Assembly: GCF_016625195.1 (NCBI RefSeq)
Contig: NZ_JACVUP010000004.1
Coordinates: 62,001 to 126,000, forward strand
From: Erwinia sp. S63
GTDB lineage: Bacteria > Pseudomonadota > Gammaproteobacteria > Enterobacterales > Enterobacteriaceae
Reading direction: 5' to 3'
Length of the DNA stretch: 64,000 nucleotides
Under the pieces are notes generated by a model. That model did no database searches and was not told where the DNA came from. It saw only the letters and a program-made list of their open reading frames with translations. This document shows, piece by piece, positions 34,272 through 42,302 of the stretch. Within the stretch, counting starts at the first letter, position 1. Each line of letters begins with the position of its first letter. Made by a program: the position numbers and the translations under genes.

Positions 34272-35178
34272 GTCGCTGAGCATTAAAACGCCGTTGCTCG
34301 AATCTTTGCCACTCAGCCAACGTAATAAAACCCGTGTGTGGCTGAAGATGGAAGCGATGCAGCCTTCTGGTTCCTTCAAAATACGCGGGATCGGATTTGC
34401 CTGTCAGCAGCATGCTGCGCGCGGGGTGAAGCGATTTATCTCTTCATCGGGCGGAAACGCAGGATTGGCGGTGGCCTATGCGGGGCGTCAATTGGGTGTA
34501 CCAGCAGTGGTGGTGGTTCCGGAATCGACGTCTCAACATGCGCTACATCTGCTGGCGCTGGAAGGTGCAGAGGTGAACGTCCACGGTAGAACCTGGGCGG
34601 ATGCCAATCAACTGGCGCAGTCGCTGGTGACCGAACAGGATGCATTTATCCATCCTTTTGATGATGCATTGCTGTGGCAGGGCATTGCGGGGTTGATCGA
34701 TGAAGTCGTGGAAGAAGGTTTGCGTCCTGATGCTGTGGTGCTCTCCGTGGGTGGCGGCAGTTTATTGTCTGGGGTTGATCAAGGATTAACGCGGCACGGA
34801 TTACACCAGGTGCCGATTTACATCGCAGAAACCAGCGGTATGGCGTCTTACTACGCAGCGTTGGCTGCCGGACATCCCATTGCGGTGGAAAATCTCAGCG
34901 GTATCGCGACATCACTGGGGGCGCGTCAGGTCTGCCAACGGGCATTTGATGTCAGTAAAACCCGTCAACTGGTAGCCACGCGCGTCAGCGATAGGGAGGC
35001 CGTTGATGCCTGTCTGGCGTTTATTGAAGACCATCGCATATTAGTCGAACCAGCATGTGGCGCGGCACTGGCACTGCTCTACGGACAAAAACTGCCGTTA
35101 GTGGATGTGGAAAACGTGCTGGTTATCGTCTGTGGCGGTTCCACGGCAACCCTCAGCACGCTGCAAGCATTTAAGTGA
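34258..35178 (+). CDS. Serine/threonine dehydratase-like PLP enzyme
   Basis: 306 aa from ATG 34258 (an ATG at 34246 in frame is also possible). PLP lysine in MQPSGSFKIRGIGFACQQ, phosphate-binding SSGGNAGLAVAYAGRQLGVPAVVVVPES, FIHPFDDALLWQGIAGLIDEV, VLSVGGGSLLSGVDQGL and C-terminal ILVEPACGAALALLYG. This pattern resembles animal-type L-serine dehydratase (SDS) more than bacterial IlvA, and there is no regulatory ACT domain. Predicted reaction: L-Ser (or L-Thr) to pyruvate (or 2-oxobutyrate) and ammonia. Followed by the AlaX gene 14 bp downstream. Confidence 0.87.
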   Translation: MKTAESLSIKTPLLESLPLSQRNKTRVWLKMEAMQPSGSFKIRGIGFACQQHAARGVKRFISSSGGNAGLAVAYAGRQLGVPAVVVVPESTSQHALHLLALEGAEVNVHGRTWADANQLAQSLVTEQDAFIHPFDDALLWQGIAGLIDEVVEEGLRPDAVVLSVGGGSLLSGVDQGLTRHGLHQVPIYIAETSGMASYYAALAAGHPIAVENLSGIATSLGARQVCQRAFDVSKTRQLVATRVSDREAVDACLAFIEDHRILVEPACGAALALLYGQKLPLVDVENVLVIVCGGSTATLSTLQAFK

Positions 35179-35192
35179 TTAATGGAGTCGAA

Positions 35193-35825
35193 ATGACGGA
35201 AAGAACCTATTACTTCAGCGATCTGCTGGAAATGGATACGGAAGTGGTACGTTGTGAAGCGCATGAAGACGGGCAGTTTCGTGTGCAATTGGCAGCGACG
35301 CTGTTCCATCCGCAAGGCGGTGGGCAACCCGCTGACAAGGGCACGATAGGCGATGCCAACGTGCTCCAGCTCATCCAGGACGAGGGTGAGTTAATCCATA
35401 TCACTGACCGCGAAGTGGCGCTGGGCTGCGTGCATATCCAAATTGATGCGGCATTGCGTAAGCTGCATACCCGTTACCATTCTGCGGGGCATCTGATTGC
35501 TTATGCCGGAGAGAAGTTTGGCTGGTTAGGTTACAAAGGCGATCATCGGCCCGGCAATGGACGTATTGTTTTTAAACCGCAGGGCGAACCACAAGCCGTT
35601 GATGAAGCGATCATCGCTGAGGGTGTAGATGCACTGGTGGCGCAGGATTTAGCACGCGTGCTGCAGGATGACGCTGGACGCAGAATGGTCAGCTGGGGCG
35701 ATCTGACACCTTATGCCTGTGGCGGCACGCATGTGCAACGCACCGGGGACGTTGGCGATATCGTCATTACCCGAGTGAAAGAAAAGAAGGGCGAACTTTC
35801 GGTGCAGTATGAAGTGCGGAATTAA
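35193..35825 (+). CDS. AlaX-type alanyl-tRNA editing protein
   Basis: 210 aa from ATG 35193, chosen for GGAG about 6 nt upstream. Free-standing editing domain of alanyl-tRNA synthetase: FHPQGGGQPADKGTIGD, the zinc/active-site motif HTRYHSAGHLIAY and the second metal motif CGGTHVQRTGDVGDIVI. Such proteins deacylate Ser-tRNA(Ala) or Gly-tRNA(Ala). Being the last gene after the serine-dehydratase-like enzyme, it fits protection against serine mischarging when serine is high. Confidence 0.9.
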   Translation: MTERTYYFSDLLEMDTEVVRCEAHEDGQFRVQLAATLFHPQGGGQPADKGTIGDANVLQLIQDEGELIHITDREVALGCVHIQIDAALRKLHTRYHSAGHLIAYAGEKFGWLGYKGDHRPGNGRIVFKPQGEPQAVDEAIIAEGVDALVAQDLARVLQDDAGRRMVSWGDLTPYACGGTHVQRTGDVGDIVITRVKEKKGELSVQYEVRN

Positions 35826-35828
35826 TGA

Positions 35829-35848
35829 GCAGGCGAATTAACGCCTGC
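35829..35848. terminator. Hairpin between convergent AlaX and secreted-protein genes
   Basis: GCAGGCG (35829-35835), loop AATTAA, CGCCTGC (35842-35848). Lies in the 29-bp gap between stop codons. No long T-run in either direction. Confidence 0.5.
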
Positions 35849-35854
35849 ACTGCG

Positions 35855-36397
35855 CTATTTAAATTCACCCATGTTTAATTGTGCGAAAGCCTGATCAACA
35901 TCGCTATACGTTTGTGAAGTGGTATAACTGCCAGACAGTTGCCAATAAAAAACCGGAGCGCCAGGTTCTTCGCTGCTTTCCGCCACCCGATAGCGAGAGA
36001 ATTTTATTTTCGCGGCTTCAGTCAGATCATCATTGTCCTGATTTGACGAGAATTTCATCGCGCGGATCAGGTAATAAACGCCCTGGATATTGTGCAGTTC
36101 AAAACCAATGATTTTGTCAGAGGAACCCGCCAGACGAAAATCCGACCAGGTAAAACCATCATCATCCGGAACCGGTAAAATAAACCAGTTGCCGTTTTTA
36201 TTGATGAAGGCAGATAGCGTCTGGCTGGGATGCGAGGTGTTATTGTCAAAGGTCGCTGAGACCAGCAAATCCGGGATGCCATCCTGATTAAGATCGATAT
36301 TATTCGCCCCTGCCAGCAACTCAACTCTTGTAGCAGCCTGCGCACCGAAAACGGTACATAAAGACAGAACGATAAACGCGAAAGTTTTTAATTTCAC
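35855..36397 (-). CDS. Secreted CarG/CpmG-like protein (tentative)
   Basis: 180 aa with a signal peptide (MKLKTFAFIVLSLCTVFGAQAA). The mature region starts with RVELLAGANNIDLNQDGIPDLLVSATFDNNTSHPSQTLSAFI, where DLNQDGIPDL looks like a calcium-binding FG-GAP/EF-type loop. It then has WSDFRLAGSSDKIIGFELHNIQGVYYLIRAMKF. The layout reminds me of the CarG/CpmG family linked to carbapenem self-resistance in some Enterobacterales, but no car biosynthesis genes are here and I cannot confirm it. Periplasmic location is supported. Confidence 0.65.
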   Translation of the reverse strand: MKLKTFAFIVLSLCTVFGAQAATRVELLAGANNIDLNQDGIPDLLVSATFDNNTSHPSQTLSAFINKNGNWFILPVPDDDGFTWSDFRLAGSSDKIIGFELHNIQGVYYLIRAMKFSSNQDNDDLTEAAKIKFSRYRVAESSEEPGAPVFYWQLSGSYTTSQTYSDVDQAFAQLNMGEFK

Positions 36398-36666
36398 TGC
36401 ACGCTTTCCTTACTGGTTAAGACAATATCAGGTATCACACCTGAATATTGAAAGACAGCATGGCATTGCTGCCTGATAGCCATCATGGCGTATTTTAAAA
36501 ATTTTGCTCTCCAATCGCGCTGAATTATGGGTGTTTTTTCTGAGATGTGAAAGGGTGAGAGGAATAATTAAAGGCATAGAGATTAACCGACGAAGCGCGT
36601 CATCCGTTTACGCACTTCGTTAGAGGAAAACAGACCTAATGTTAACGTCTTTCCTGAACCATCAAC

Positions 36667-37416
36667 TCATACTTGCGCCATGCCGCCATCCACGAACAGT
36701 TCGGTGGCATTAATAAAGCTCGAAGCATCGGATGCGAGAAACGCGACAACCTGACCAATCTCACCGGGTTCTCCCAAACGGCCCAATGGCACCTGAGCGG
36801 CAAGTGCATCAAACAATCCCTGACGCTGATCTTCAGGTACCAAATCGCCCAAACCTGGCGTGCGAACCGGGCCTGGACTCACCACATTGACTCGGATGCC
36901 GCGATCTTTCACATCCAGCGCCCATGAGCGGGCAAAGTTGCGCACGGCGGCTTTACTGGCGCTGTAAACACTGAATCCTGCGGTGCCCTTAACCGAAGTG
37001 GTGGACGAGGTCAAAATCACCGAGGCTTTGTCGCTTAACAGCGGCAGCGCTTTTTGCACGGTAAACAGCACGCCACGCACGTTGGTGCCAAAGATCCGGT
37101 CGAAGTGCTCTTCAGTAATCGCACCGAGAGGTAACATATCGCCGCCGCCAGCATTGGCGAACAGAATATCCAGACGGCCCGCCTGGCGTGCAATCTGCGC
37201 ATACACCGCATCCAGATCGCTCAGTACAGAAGCATCAGCGCGGATACCGGTTGCCTGCGCGCCGATAAGCGTCACGGCGGCATCCAGTTCTGGCTGGCGA
37301 CGGCCGGTGATAAACACGCGTGCACCCTGAGCTGCCAACGCCTGAGCAGACGCTAAACCAATTCCGCTGGTGCCGCCGGTGACTAAGGCAATTTTACCGT
37401 TTAATGAAGTGTTCAT
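36667..37416 (-). CDS. SDR-family oxidoreductase
   Basis: 249 aa from the ATG at 37414-37416. Short-chain dehydrogenase motifs: [36 protein letters not shown] (instead of NNAG), [32 protein letters not shown] with catalytic Tyr/Lys, and [14 protein letters not shown]. Substrate unknown. Divergent from a LysR regulator at 37548 with 131 bp between the starts, so it is a likely target of that regulator. Confidence 0.9.
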   Translation of the reverse strand: MNTSLNGKIALVTGGTSGIGLASAQALAAQGARVFITGRRQPELDAAVTLIGAQATGIRADASVLSDLDAVYAQIARQAGRLDILFANAGGGDMLPLGAITEEHFDRIFGTNVRGVLFTVQKALPLLSDKASVILTSSTTSVKGTAGFSVYSASKAAVRNFARSWALDVKDRGIRVNVVSPGPVRTPGLGDLVPEDQRQGLFDALAAQVPLGRLGEPGEIGQVVAFLASDASSFINATELFVDGGMAQV

Positions 37417-37493
37417 GTTTGCTCTCCCAAATGGATTTAAGTGTGTGATGACTGCATCGCAGTGCATGGAAGGCAATGTAACCGTGCATGGTT

Positions 37494-37525
37494 TAGTGAT
37501 AAATGGTGTAAAATCGAAATCACTA
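37494..37525. promoter_or_regulatory. Candidate LysR binding region (SDR/LysR divergent promoter)
   Basis: TAGTGAT (37494-37500) and its exact complement ATCACTA (37519-37525) separated by 18 nt, just upstream of the LysR gene. Symmetry and location suit a LysR operator; binding is not demonstrated. Confidence 0.4.
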
Positions 37526-37547
37526 TTCCTGTGTATGGATAATCAGC

Positions 37548-38453
37548 ATGGACCAACTGTTGGCAATACGAGCCTTCGCGCGCGTGGTGGAGGCGGGAAA
37601 TTTTACCCGCGCGGCCGATTCACTGGATATGCCTAATGCCACGTTGAGCAAACTGGTGCAGGAGTTAGAGGGGCATCTGGGCGTGCGCCTGCTTCAGCGC
37701 ACCACACGGCGCGTGACCGTCACGCCTGAGGGACGTGATTACTACGATAAAGCGCTACGCATCGTGCGTGACCTGGAAGATATTGATGGATCATTTAACG
37801 CGGTAAACGGTACACCGCGCGGGTATCTACGCATTGATATCGGCGGATCAACGGCGCGTGACGTCCTCATCCCACTGTTACCTGATTTCGTCGCGCGATT
37901 TCCCGAAATCCGCCTGGACCTCGGCGTGTCGGACCGGGCTGTAGATCTGATAAGCGACAATGTCGATTGCGTGATTCGTGGCGGGCCGCTCGGCGATTCA
38001 TCGCTGGTGGCGCGTCATCTTGGTGATGCAGAGATGATCACCTGCGCGGCACCCGGTTATCTCAAAACCTACGGCGTACCAGCCTATCCGCAGGAACTGA
38101 AAAATGGGCATCGCTGGATTAGCTATTTATCCCCACAAAGCGGACGCGCTTTTCCCCTGCGTTTCATGCAAGGGAATGAGAAACAGGAAATGAAAATCGA
38201 GCATCGCATCGGCATTAATGAGAGCAACGCGCATCTGGCGGCTGCAGTGGCGGGATTAGGCATCATCCAGACATTTCGATACGCAGCAGCGGCAGATTTA
38301 GCGTCAGGCGCGCTGGTGGAGATACTGAAGGATTGGCGGCCCGCCAGCTATCCGTTTCACGTCGTGTATCCGCAAAACCGCCATCTGACCCAGCGTTTAC
38401 GCGTGTTTATCGAATGGTTGCGTGAGGTATTTCCCGCGCGACTCAATGGATGA
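37548..38453 (+). CDS. LysR-family regulator
   Basis: 301 aa. N-terminal HTH: MDQLLAIRAFARVVEAGNFTRAADSLDMPNATLSKLVQELEGHLGVRLLQRTTRRVTVTPEG, of the CrgA/DmlR-like subgroup, followed by the substrate-binding domain beginning GYLRIDIGGSTARDVLIPLLPDFVARFPEIRLDLGVSDR. Divergent from the SDR gene. Likely controls that gene; effector unknown. Confidence 0.92.
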   Translation: MDQLLAIRAFARVVEAGNFTRAADSLDMPNATLSKLVQELEGHLGVRLLQRTTRRVTVTPEGRDYYDKALRIVRDLEDIDGSFNAVNGTPRGYLRIDIGGSTARDVLIPLLPDFVARFPEIRLDLGVSDRAVDLISDNVDCVIRGGPLGDSSLVARHLGDAEMITCAAPGYLKTYGVPAYPQELKNGHRWISYLSPQSGRAFPLRFMQGNEKQEMKIEHRIGINESNAHLAAAVAGLGIIQTFRYAAAADLASGALVEILKDWRPASYPFHVVYPQNRHLTQRLRVFIEWLREVFPARLNG

Positions 38454-38668
38454 CAAGCACACAGCGATCTGTTAACTTTTTGTTTCTTAACTCCCCATTT
38501 TCACTACAGGCCTGCGTAAATGACACTTTCAGCTGCATCTTCCCCGTCATACGAACATGGCCTGTATGCGATCTGCTGTCCGCCACCGCCTCCTGCACTC
38601 GTTGTGGTTCGCTAAGAACCGGAAGTCTTCACGCTTAAATTTCCAACGTTTGTTTTAGGAGCATTTTC

Positions 38669-39535
38669 ATGCGTTCTTCGTCTTTGGCGTCGCAAGCGGC
38701 GACGTCGGGCTTCGTGCTGCTGTGGGGCAGTGCGGCCATCTTCTCTCGCCTTGGTTTAGACAATGCCTCACCGATGGCGCTGTTGATCGTGCGCTTCAGT
38801 GTGGCGCTTGCCGCATTAATGCTGGTGGGCATTTTTCGGCGTCGCTGGTTACCCGATGCGGGCAGCCGAAAAACGGTGATGTTCACCGGGCTGATTTTGA
38901 TTGGCGCCTATTCCGTGTGTTACTTCCAGGCGATGGCCGAGGGAGTAACGCCTGGTTTGATTGCCACCATCATGGGCATACAACCGATCCTGACGCTCTG
39001 CGTCGTGGAAAGGCGCATGCAGTGCACGCGATTACTGGGATTGCTGATCGCCTTAGCAGGATTGATACTGCTGGTGTGGCGCAGTCTGGCGGCATCGCAG
39101 TTGCCGTTGAGCGGCATTGTCTTCGCTCTCGGCGCACTGCTGTGTATGACGTTTGGTGCCATCATGCAGAAAAAGGTGTCCCAGCATCCCGCGCAGGTAC
39201 TGCCGCTGCAATACGCGGTGAGCCTGGCGCTGTGTGCTCTCCTGCTTCCGGTCAAAGCCTTCCATATCGACTTTACGTTGCACTTCTGGATTTCCGTGCT
39301 GTTTCTCGGGGTGATGGTCTCGGTGGTGGCGCAGTTATTGCTGTATCGGCTGCTGAGTGCGGGAAGCATCGTTAACGTCACCAGTTTGTTTTATCTGGTT
39401 CCGGTGATAACGGCGGTGCTGGATTACTTGCTGTTGGGTAATGCGCTGCCGTGGTCGGGGATGATGGGAATGCTGGCTATTCTGCTCGGCATCATGCTGG
39501 TGTTTCGCACACCGCGCCTGAAAACATCGGGGTAA
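38669..39535 (+). CDS. EamA/DMT-superfamily transporter
   Basis: 288 aa with about 10 membrane segments and two EamA repeats: GFVLLWGSAAIFSRLGLDNASPMALLIVRFSVALAALM in the first half and LLCMTFGAIMQKKV...VSVVAQLLLYRLLSAGSIVNVTSLFYLVPVITAVLDYLLLGNALPWSGMMGMLAILLGIMLV in the second. Typical drug/metabolite exporter of 280-300 aa. It stands alone; start ATG has TAGGAG upstream. Confidence 0.9.
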   Translation: MRSSSLASQAATSGFVLLWGSAAIFSRLGLDNASPMALLIVRFSVALAALMLVGIFRRRWLPDAGSRKTVMFTGLILIGAYSVCYFQAMAEGVTPGLIATIMGIQPILTLCVVERRMQCTRLLGLLIALAGLILLVWRSLAASQLPLSGIVFALGALLCMTFGAIMQKKVSQHPAQVLPLQYAVSLALCALLLPVKAFHIDFTLHFWISVLFLGVMVSVVAQLLLYRLLSAGSIVNVTSLFYLVPVITAVLDYLLLGNALPWSGMMGMLAILLGIMLVFRTPRLKTSG

Positions 39536-39544
39536 GATCGAAAG

Positions 39545-39571
39545 GGGCGCATCAAAATGGATGCGCCCTTT
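39545..39571. terminator. Bidirectional terminator between EamA and SDR genes
   Basis: GGGCGCATC (39545-39553), loop AAAATG, GATGCGCCC (39560-39568), flanked by AAA on the left and TTT on the right. A 9-bp GC-rich stem in the gap between convergent genes. Confidence 0.75.
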
Positions 39572-39578
39572 ATCGTGG

Positions 39579-40472
39579 TTAAACCGTGCCGGTGCCGCCA
39601 TCAGAACACCAGACTTGTCCGGAGGTGAAGCTATTGGTGGTTTCCGCAAACGTCACATAGAGCGGCGCGATTTCAGCCGGTTGACCGGGGCGACCCAGTG
39701 GCGCGGAAGCACCAAATTTCTCCACTTTCTCCTGCGGCTGCCCGCCACACACCTGCAATGCAGTCCAGTAAGGGCCGGGTGCCACGGCGTTTACGCGGAT
39801 TTGGTCTTTACCCAACTGTTTGGCTAAAGCTTTAGTAAATGCCGCAATCGACGCTTTGGTCTGGGCATAATCCAATAGGATGGCGCTGGGATCGTAGGCC
39901 TGCACTGATGACGTGTTAATGATCGATGAACCCGCCGGTAGGTACTCCAGCGCTGCCTTCGTTATCCAAAACATGGCATACACGTTAGTCTTAAACGTCG
40001 CATCAAAATCTTCTGTCGAGAGGGTACGAATCGATTCATTGAACTGCTGACGACCGGCGTTGTTGACCAAAATATCCAGACCATCGAGTTTCGTCGCCGC
40101 TTCCTTTACCAGCTGCTGGCAAAAGGATTCGGAGCGAATATCTCCCGGTATGGCAATCGCTTTACGACCTTCCGCTTCAATCAGTTTAATCACCTCTGCC
40201 GCATCCTGTTCTTCATCGGGCAAGTAATTTATCGCCACGTCGGCACCTTCACGCGCGTAAGCAATCGCCACCGCACGACCAATCCCGGAATCGCCGCCGG
40301 TAATCAGCGCTTTACGACCGGTTAAACGACCGGTGCCCCGATAGCTGGTTTCACCATGATCCGGGCGCGGTTCCATTTTTGCCGCCAGTCCAGGAAAATC
40401 CTGTAATTGTTTTTTAAAAGGAGGTGTCGGATATTGATGGGTGAGCAGCGTTTTATTTGTAAATGAACTCAT
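39579..40472 (-). CDS. SDR-family oxidoreductase, YghA-like
   Basis: 297 aa from the ATG at 40470-40472, with a GGAG element upstream; an earlier ATG at 40484 is less likely. The N-terminal extension PTPPFKKQLQDFPGLAAKMEPRPDHGETSYRGTGRLTGRKALITGGDSGIGRAVAIAYAREGADVAINYLP is characteristic of the YghA/YhdF group of glucose/ribitol-type dehydrogenases. NNAGRQQF, YAQTKASIAAF (Tyr/Lys) and VNAVAPGPYWTALQ complete the motifs. Often stress-inducible; a KGG stress protein is next upstream. Confidence 0.92.
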   Translation of the reverse strand: MSSFTNKTLLTHQYPTPPFKKQLQDFPGLAAKMEPRPDHGETSYRGTGRLTGRKALITGGDSGIGRAVAIAYAREGADVAINYLPDEEQDAAEVIKLIEAEGRKAIAIPGDIRSESFCQQLVKEAATKLDGLDILVNNAGRQQFNESIRTLSTEDFDATFKTNVYAMFWITKAALEYLPAGSSIINTSSVQAYDPSAILLDYAQTKASIAAFTKALAKQLGKDQIRVNAVAPGPYWTALQVCGGQPQEKVEKFGASAPLGRPGQPAEIAPLYVTFAETTNSFTSGQVWCSDGGTGTV

Positions 40473-40741
40473 CTTAATCTCCATGTTCTTCGCTAGTGAT
40501 AAATTAAGCCTGGCATAAATGTGATATATGTCACGTCAAAAAATGACCAATTGAAATTTTTCAGCTTAAGCGAGGCGTTATTAAGACTGCGGCGATGGAA
40601 ATAAAAGGCGTGACTGGAATGAGAGGGAGAGAGCAGAATAAGCGCAAGACGTCAGTCATATATCGTCATTGCACTTATTCAATTGCCAGTAGAACGTATT
40701 GGCATCCTTGTCGTTGAGGCGACTAGCGCGCCCGGTGCGGC

Positions 40742-40912
40742 TTAAGAGCCTTTGTTACTGCTTTTTCCGCCTTTTTTCCCGGCTTCGGAGGCTTTCTCGG
40801 GGTTGTCTTTAAAACTACCGCCGCCACTGCTTTGCCCACCTTTTTTACCCGCTTCAGATGCCTTTTGTTTATCATCTGCGAAGTTACCGGAACCGCCTCT
40901 ATGCTCGGCCAT
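40742..40912 (-). CDS. KGG-repeat stress protein (YciG-like)
   Basis: 56 aa: MAEHRGGSGNFADDKQKASE..., with two copies of the con-10/KGG repeat (KASEAGKKGGQ and KASEAGKKGGK) after FADD and FKDNPE. Very hydrophilic, Gly/Lys/Ser rich and without hydrophobic segments. Such proteins are associated with general stress and motility in enterics. I found it by translating the reverse strand; the start ATG is at 40910-40912 with AGGA just upstream. Confidence 0.9.
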   Translation of the reverse strand: MAEHRGGSGNFADDKQKASEAGKKGGQSSGGGSFKDNPEKASEAGKKGGKSSNKGS

Positions 40913-41152
40913 AAAATGTCCTCATTAATGCATTGCGATTACATAATCGTGGATAGCGTCACACGTTATGTCCAGACTGCAGAATTAAGGTTAGTGCCAC
41001 TGTGAGTATTAACAAGCGCGGCGGCAGCGTATAAGTGGATTATCAAGTATTTTTTCGCATCTTATTTTTTAAGCAAATGAATTGTGAAGGTTAATATTTA
41101 ATTATTAATATAACCTCAGCGTATTTAACGCTTCGGTTATAAATATGGCCTA

Positions 41153-42298
41153 TTAACTCGCAGGGATTTGAGTGAAATAGGTCCCGCTATAAGGTATGGG
41201 CAGGAAATCATGGAAGATTTGCTTTAACGTTTGCTCGGGTTCGACATCCGCGAACAGCTGAGGATAAAGCGTTTTTGCCATAAATTCCGTTGCCGCGATG
41301 TGCCATGGGCTGAGGTAAAAATTCATCCAGATGACGGCGGAGTGGCCGTTACGTAGCGCGGCTAATTCACGCAATCCGTTTTGCTGCGCGGTCAGTTGGG
41401 CGAAGCTGCTTTGCACCGCTGGCAGTGCCACTTCAGGCCCCAGCTTCAGCAAACCCTGCGCATCGTTATCGCCAAATCCGGTGGCGAAATAATAATCCGG
41501 CTGCGCCGCGATCACCATTTCTTCACTCAAGCGACCAAACACGCCGTGCTGCGTTTTAGCCGCGATATTGTCGCCGCCCGCCGCATTTAACAGTTCGCCC
41601 AGGCTGCCGTTGATGGCGGTGACACAACATTCATTACGACGGCCAAGGTGCAACTGCAACAATACCGAAGGTTTCGCGCCGTGATAACTGGCCAGCCGGT
41701 CACGAATCACCTGCATATGCGCGTCATAAAAACGGTTAAACGCCTGAGCGCGGGCCTGCTGATTCAGCACCTCGCCAAAAATCTCCACGCTGCGACGGGT
41801 ATTCTTCAGCAGATGCACGCGCAGATCGATTTTCACCACCGGAATATGCGCGGCTTTCAGCATACTCACCAGGCGTAGATCGGCATCATCGTATCGCGCC
41901 AGGCTCGGCAGGATCACCACATCCGGTTTGAGTGCCAGGATTTGCTCAGGATTGATGGCATTCGGACCGCCCGAACCGAGCGAAGGGATTTTCAGCATTT
42001 GCGGGAACTGGTGCGCAAAGCTGTTCCACGTCTGGCTATCGTATTTTTTCAAATCCTGTGGCCAGGCAACGATATGCTGAAAAGGATTGCCCGGTTCCAG
42101 CAGCGCCAGCGTGTAGAGCATGCGACTTTCGCCCAACACAATGCGCTGCGGATGGTCAGGGATATCCACCTGATTACCGTCAATATCCGTGACGGTTTTT
42201 GCCAGCGCGGCGCTACTAAGCACCAGTAAGAAGCAGGCCAATACAATCAGCATTGGCCCCCAAAGGGAAGGGGCGCGACGGGCGCCCGCTTTAACCAC
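41153..42298 (-). CDS. Iron-siderophore type ABC substrate-binding protein
   Basis: 381 aa if started at the GTG at 42296-42298, 4 nt after the receptor stop; this gives a signal sequence with a basic n-region (VKAGARR) and hydrophobic core ending SSAALA. A TTG at 42313 or an ATG at 42253 are alternatives. TroA-like pattern: KTVTDIDGNQVDIPDHPQRIVLGESRMLYTLALL, LALKPDVVILPSLARYDD and GGDNIAAKTQHGVFGRLSEEMVIAAQPDYYFATGFG. No permease or ATPase gene accompanies it, so it must pair with a distant transporter. Confidence 0.85.
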   Translation of the reverse strand: MVKAGARRAPSLWGPMLIVLACFLLVLSSAALAKTVTDIDGNQVDIPDHPQRIVLGESRMLYTLALLEPGNPFQHIVAWPQDLKKYDSQTWNSFAHQFPQMLKIPSLGSGGPNAINPEQILALKPDVVILPSLARYDDADLRLVSMLKAAHIPVVKIDLRVHLLKNTRRSVEIFGEVLNQQARAQAFNRFYDAHMQVIRDRLASYHGAKPSVLLQLHLGRRNECCVTAINGSLGELLNAAGGDNIAAKTQHGVFGRLSEEMVIAAQPDYYFATGFGDNDAQGLLKLGPEVALPAVQSSFAQLTAQQNGLRELAALRNGHSAVIWMNFYLSPWHIAATEFMAKTLYPQLFADVEPEQTLKQIFHDFLPIPYSGTYFTQIPAS

Positions 42299-42302
42299 AG
42301 AA

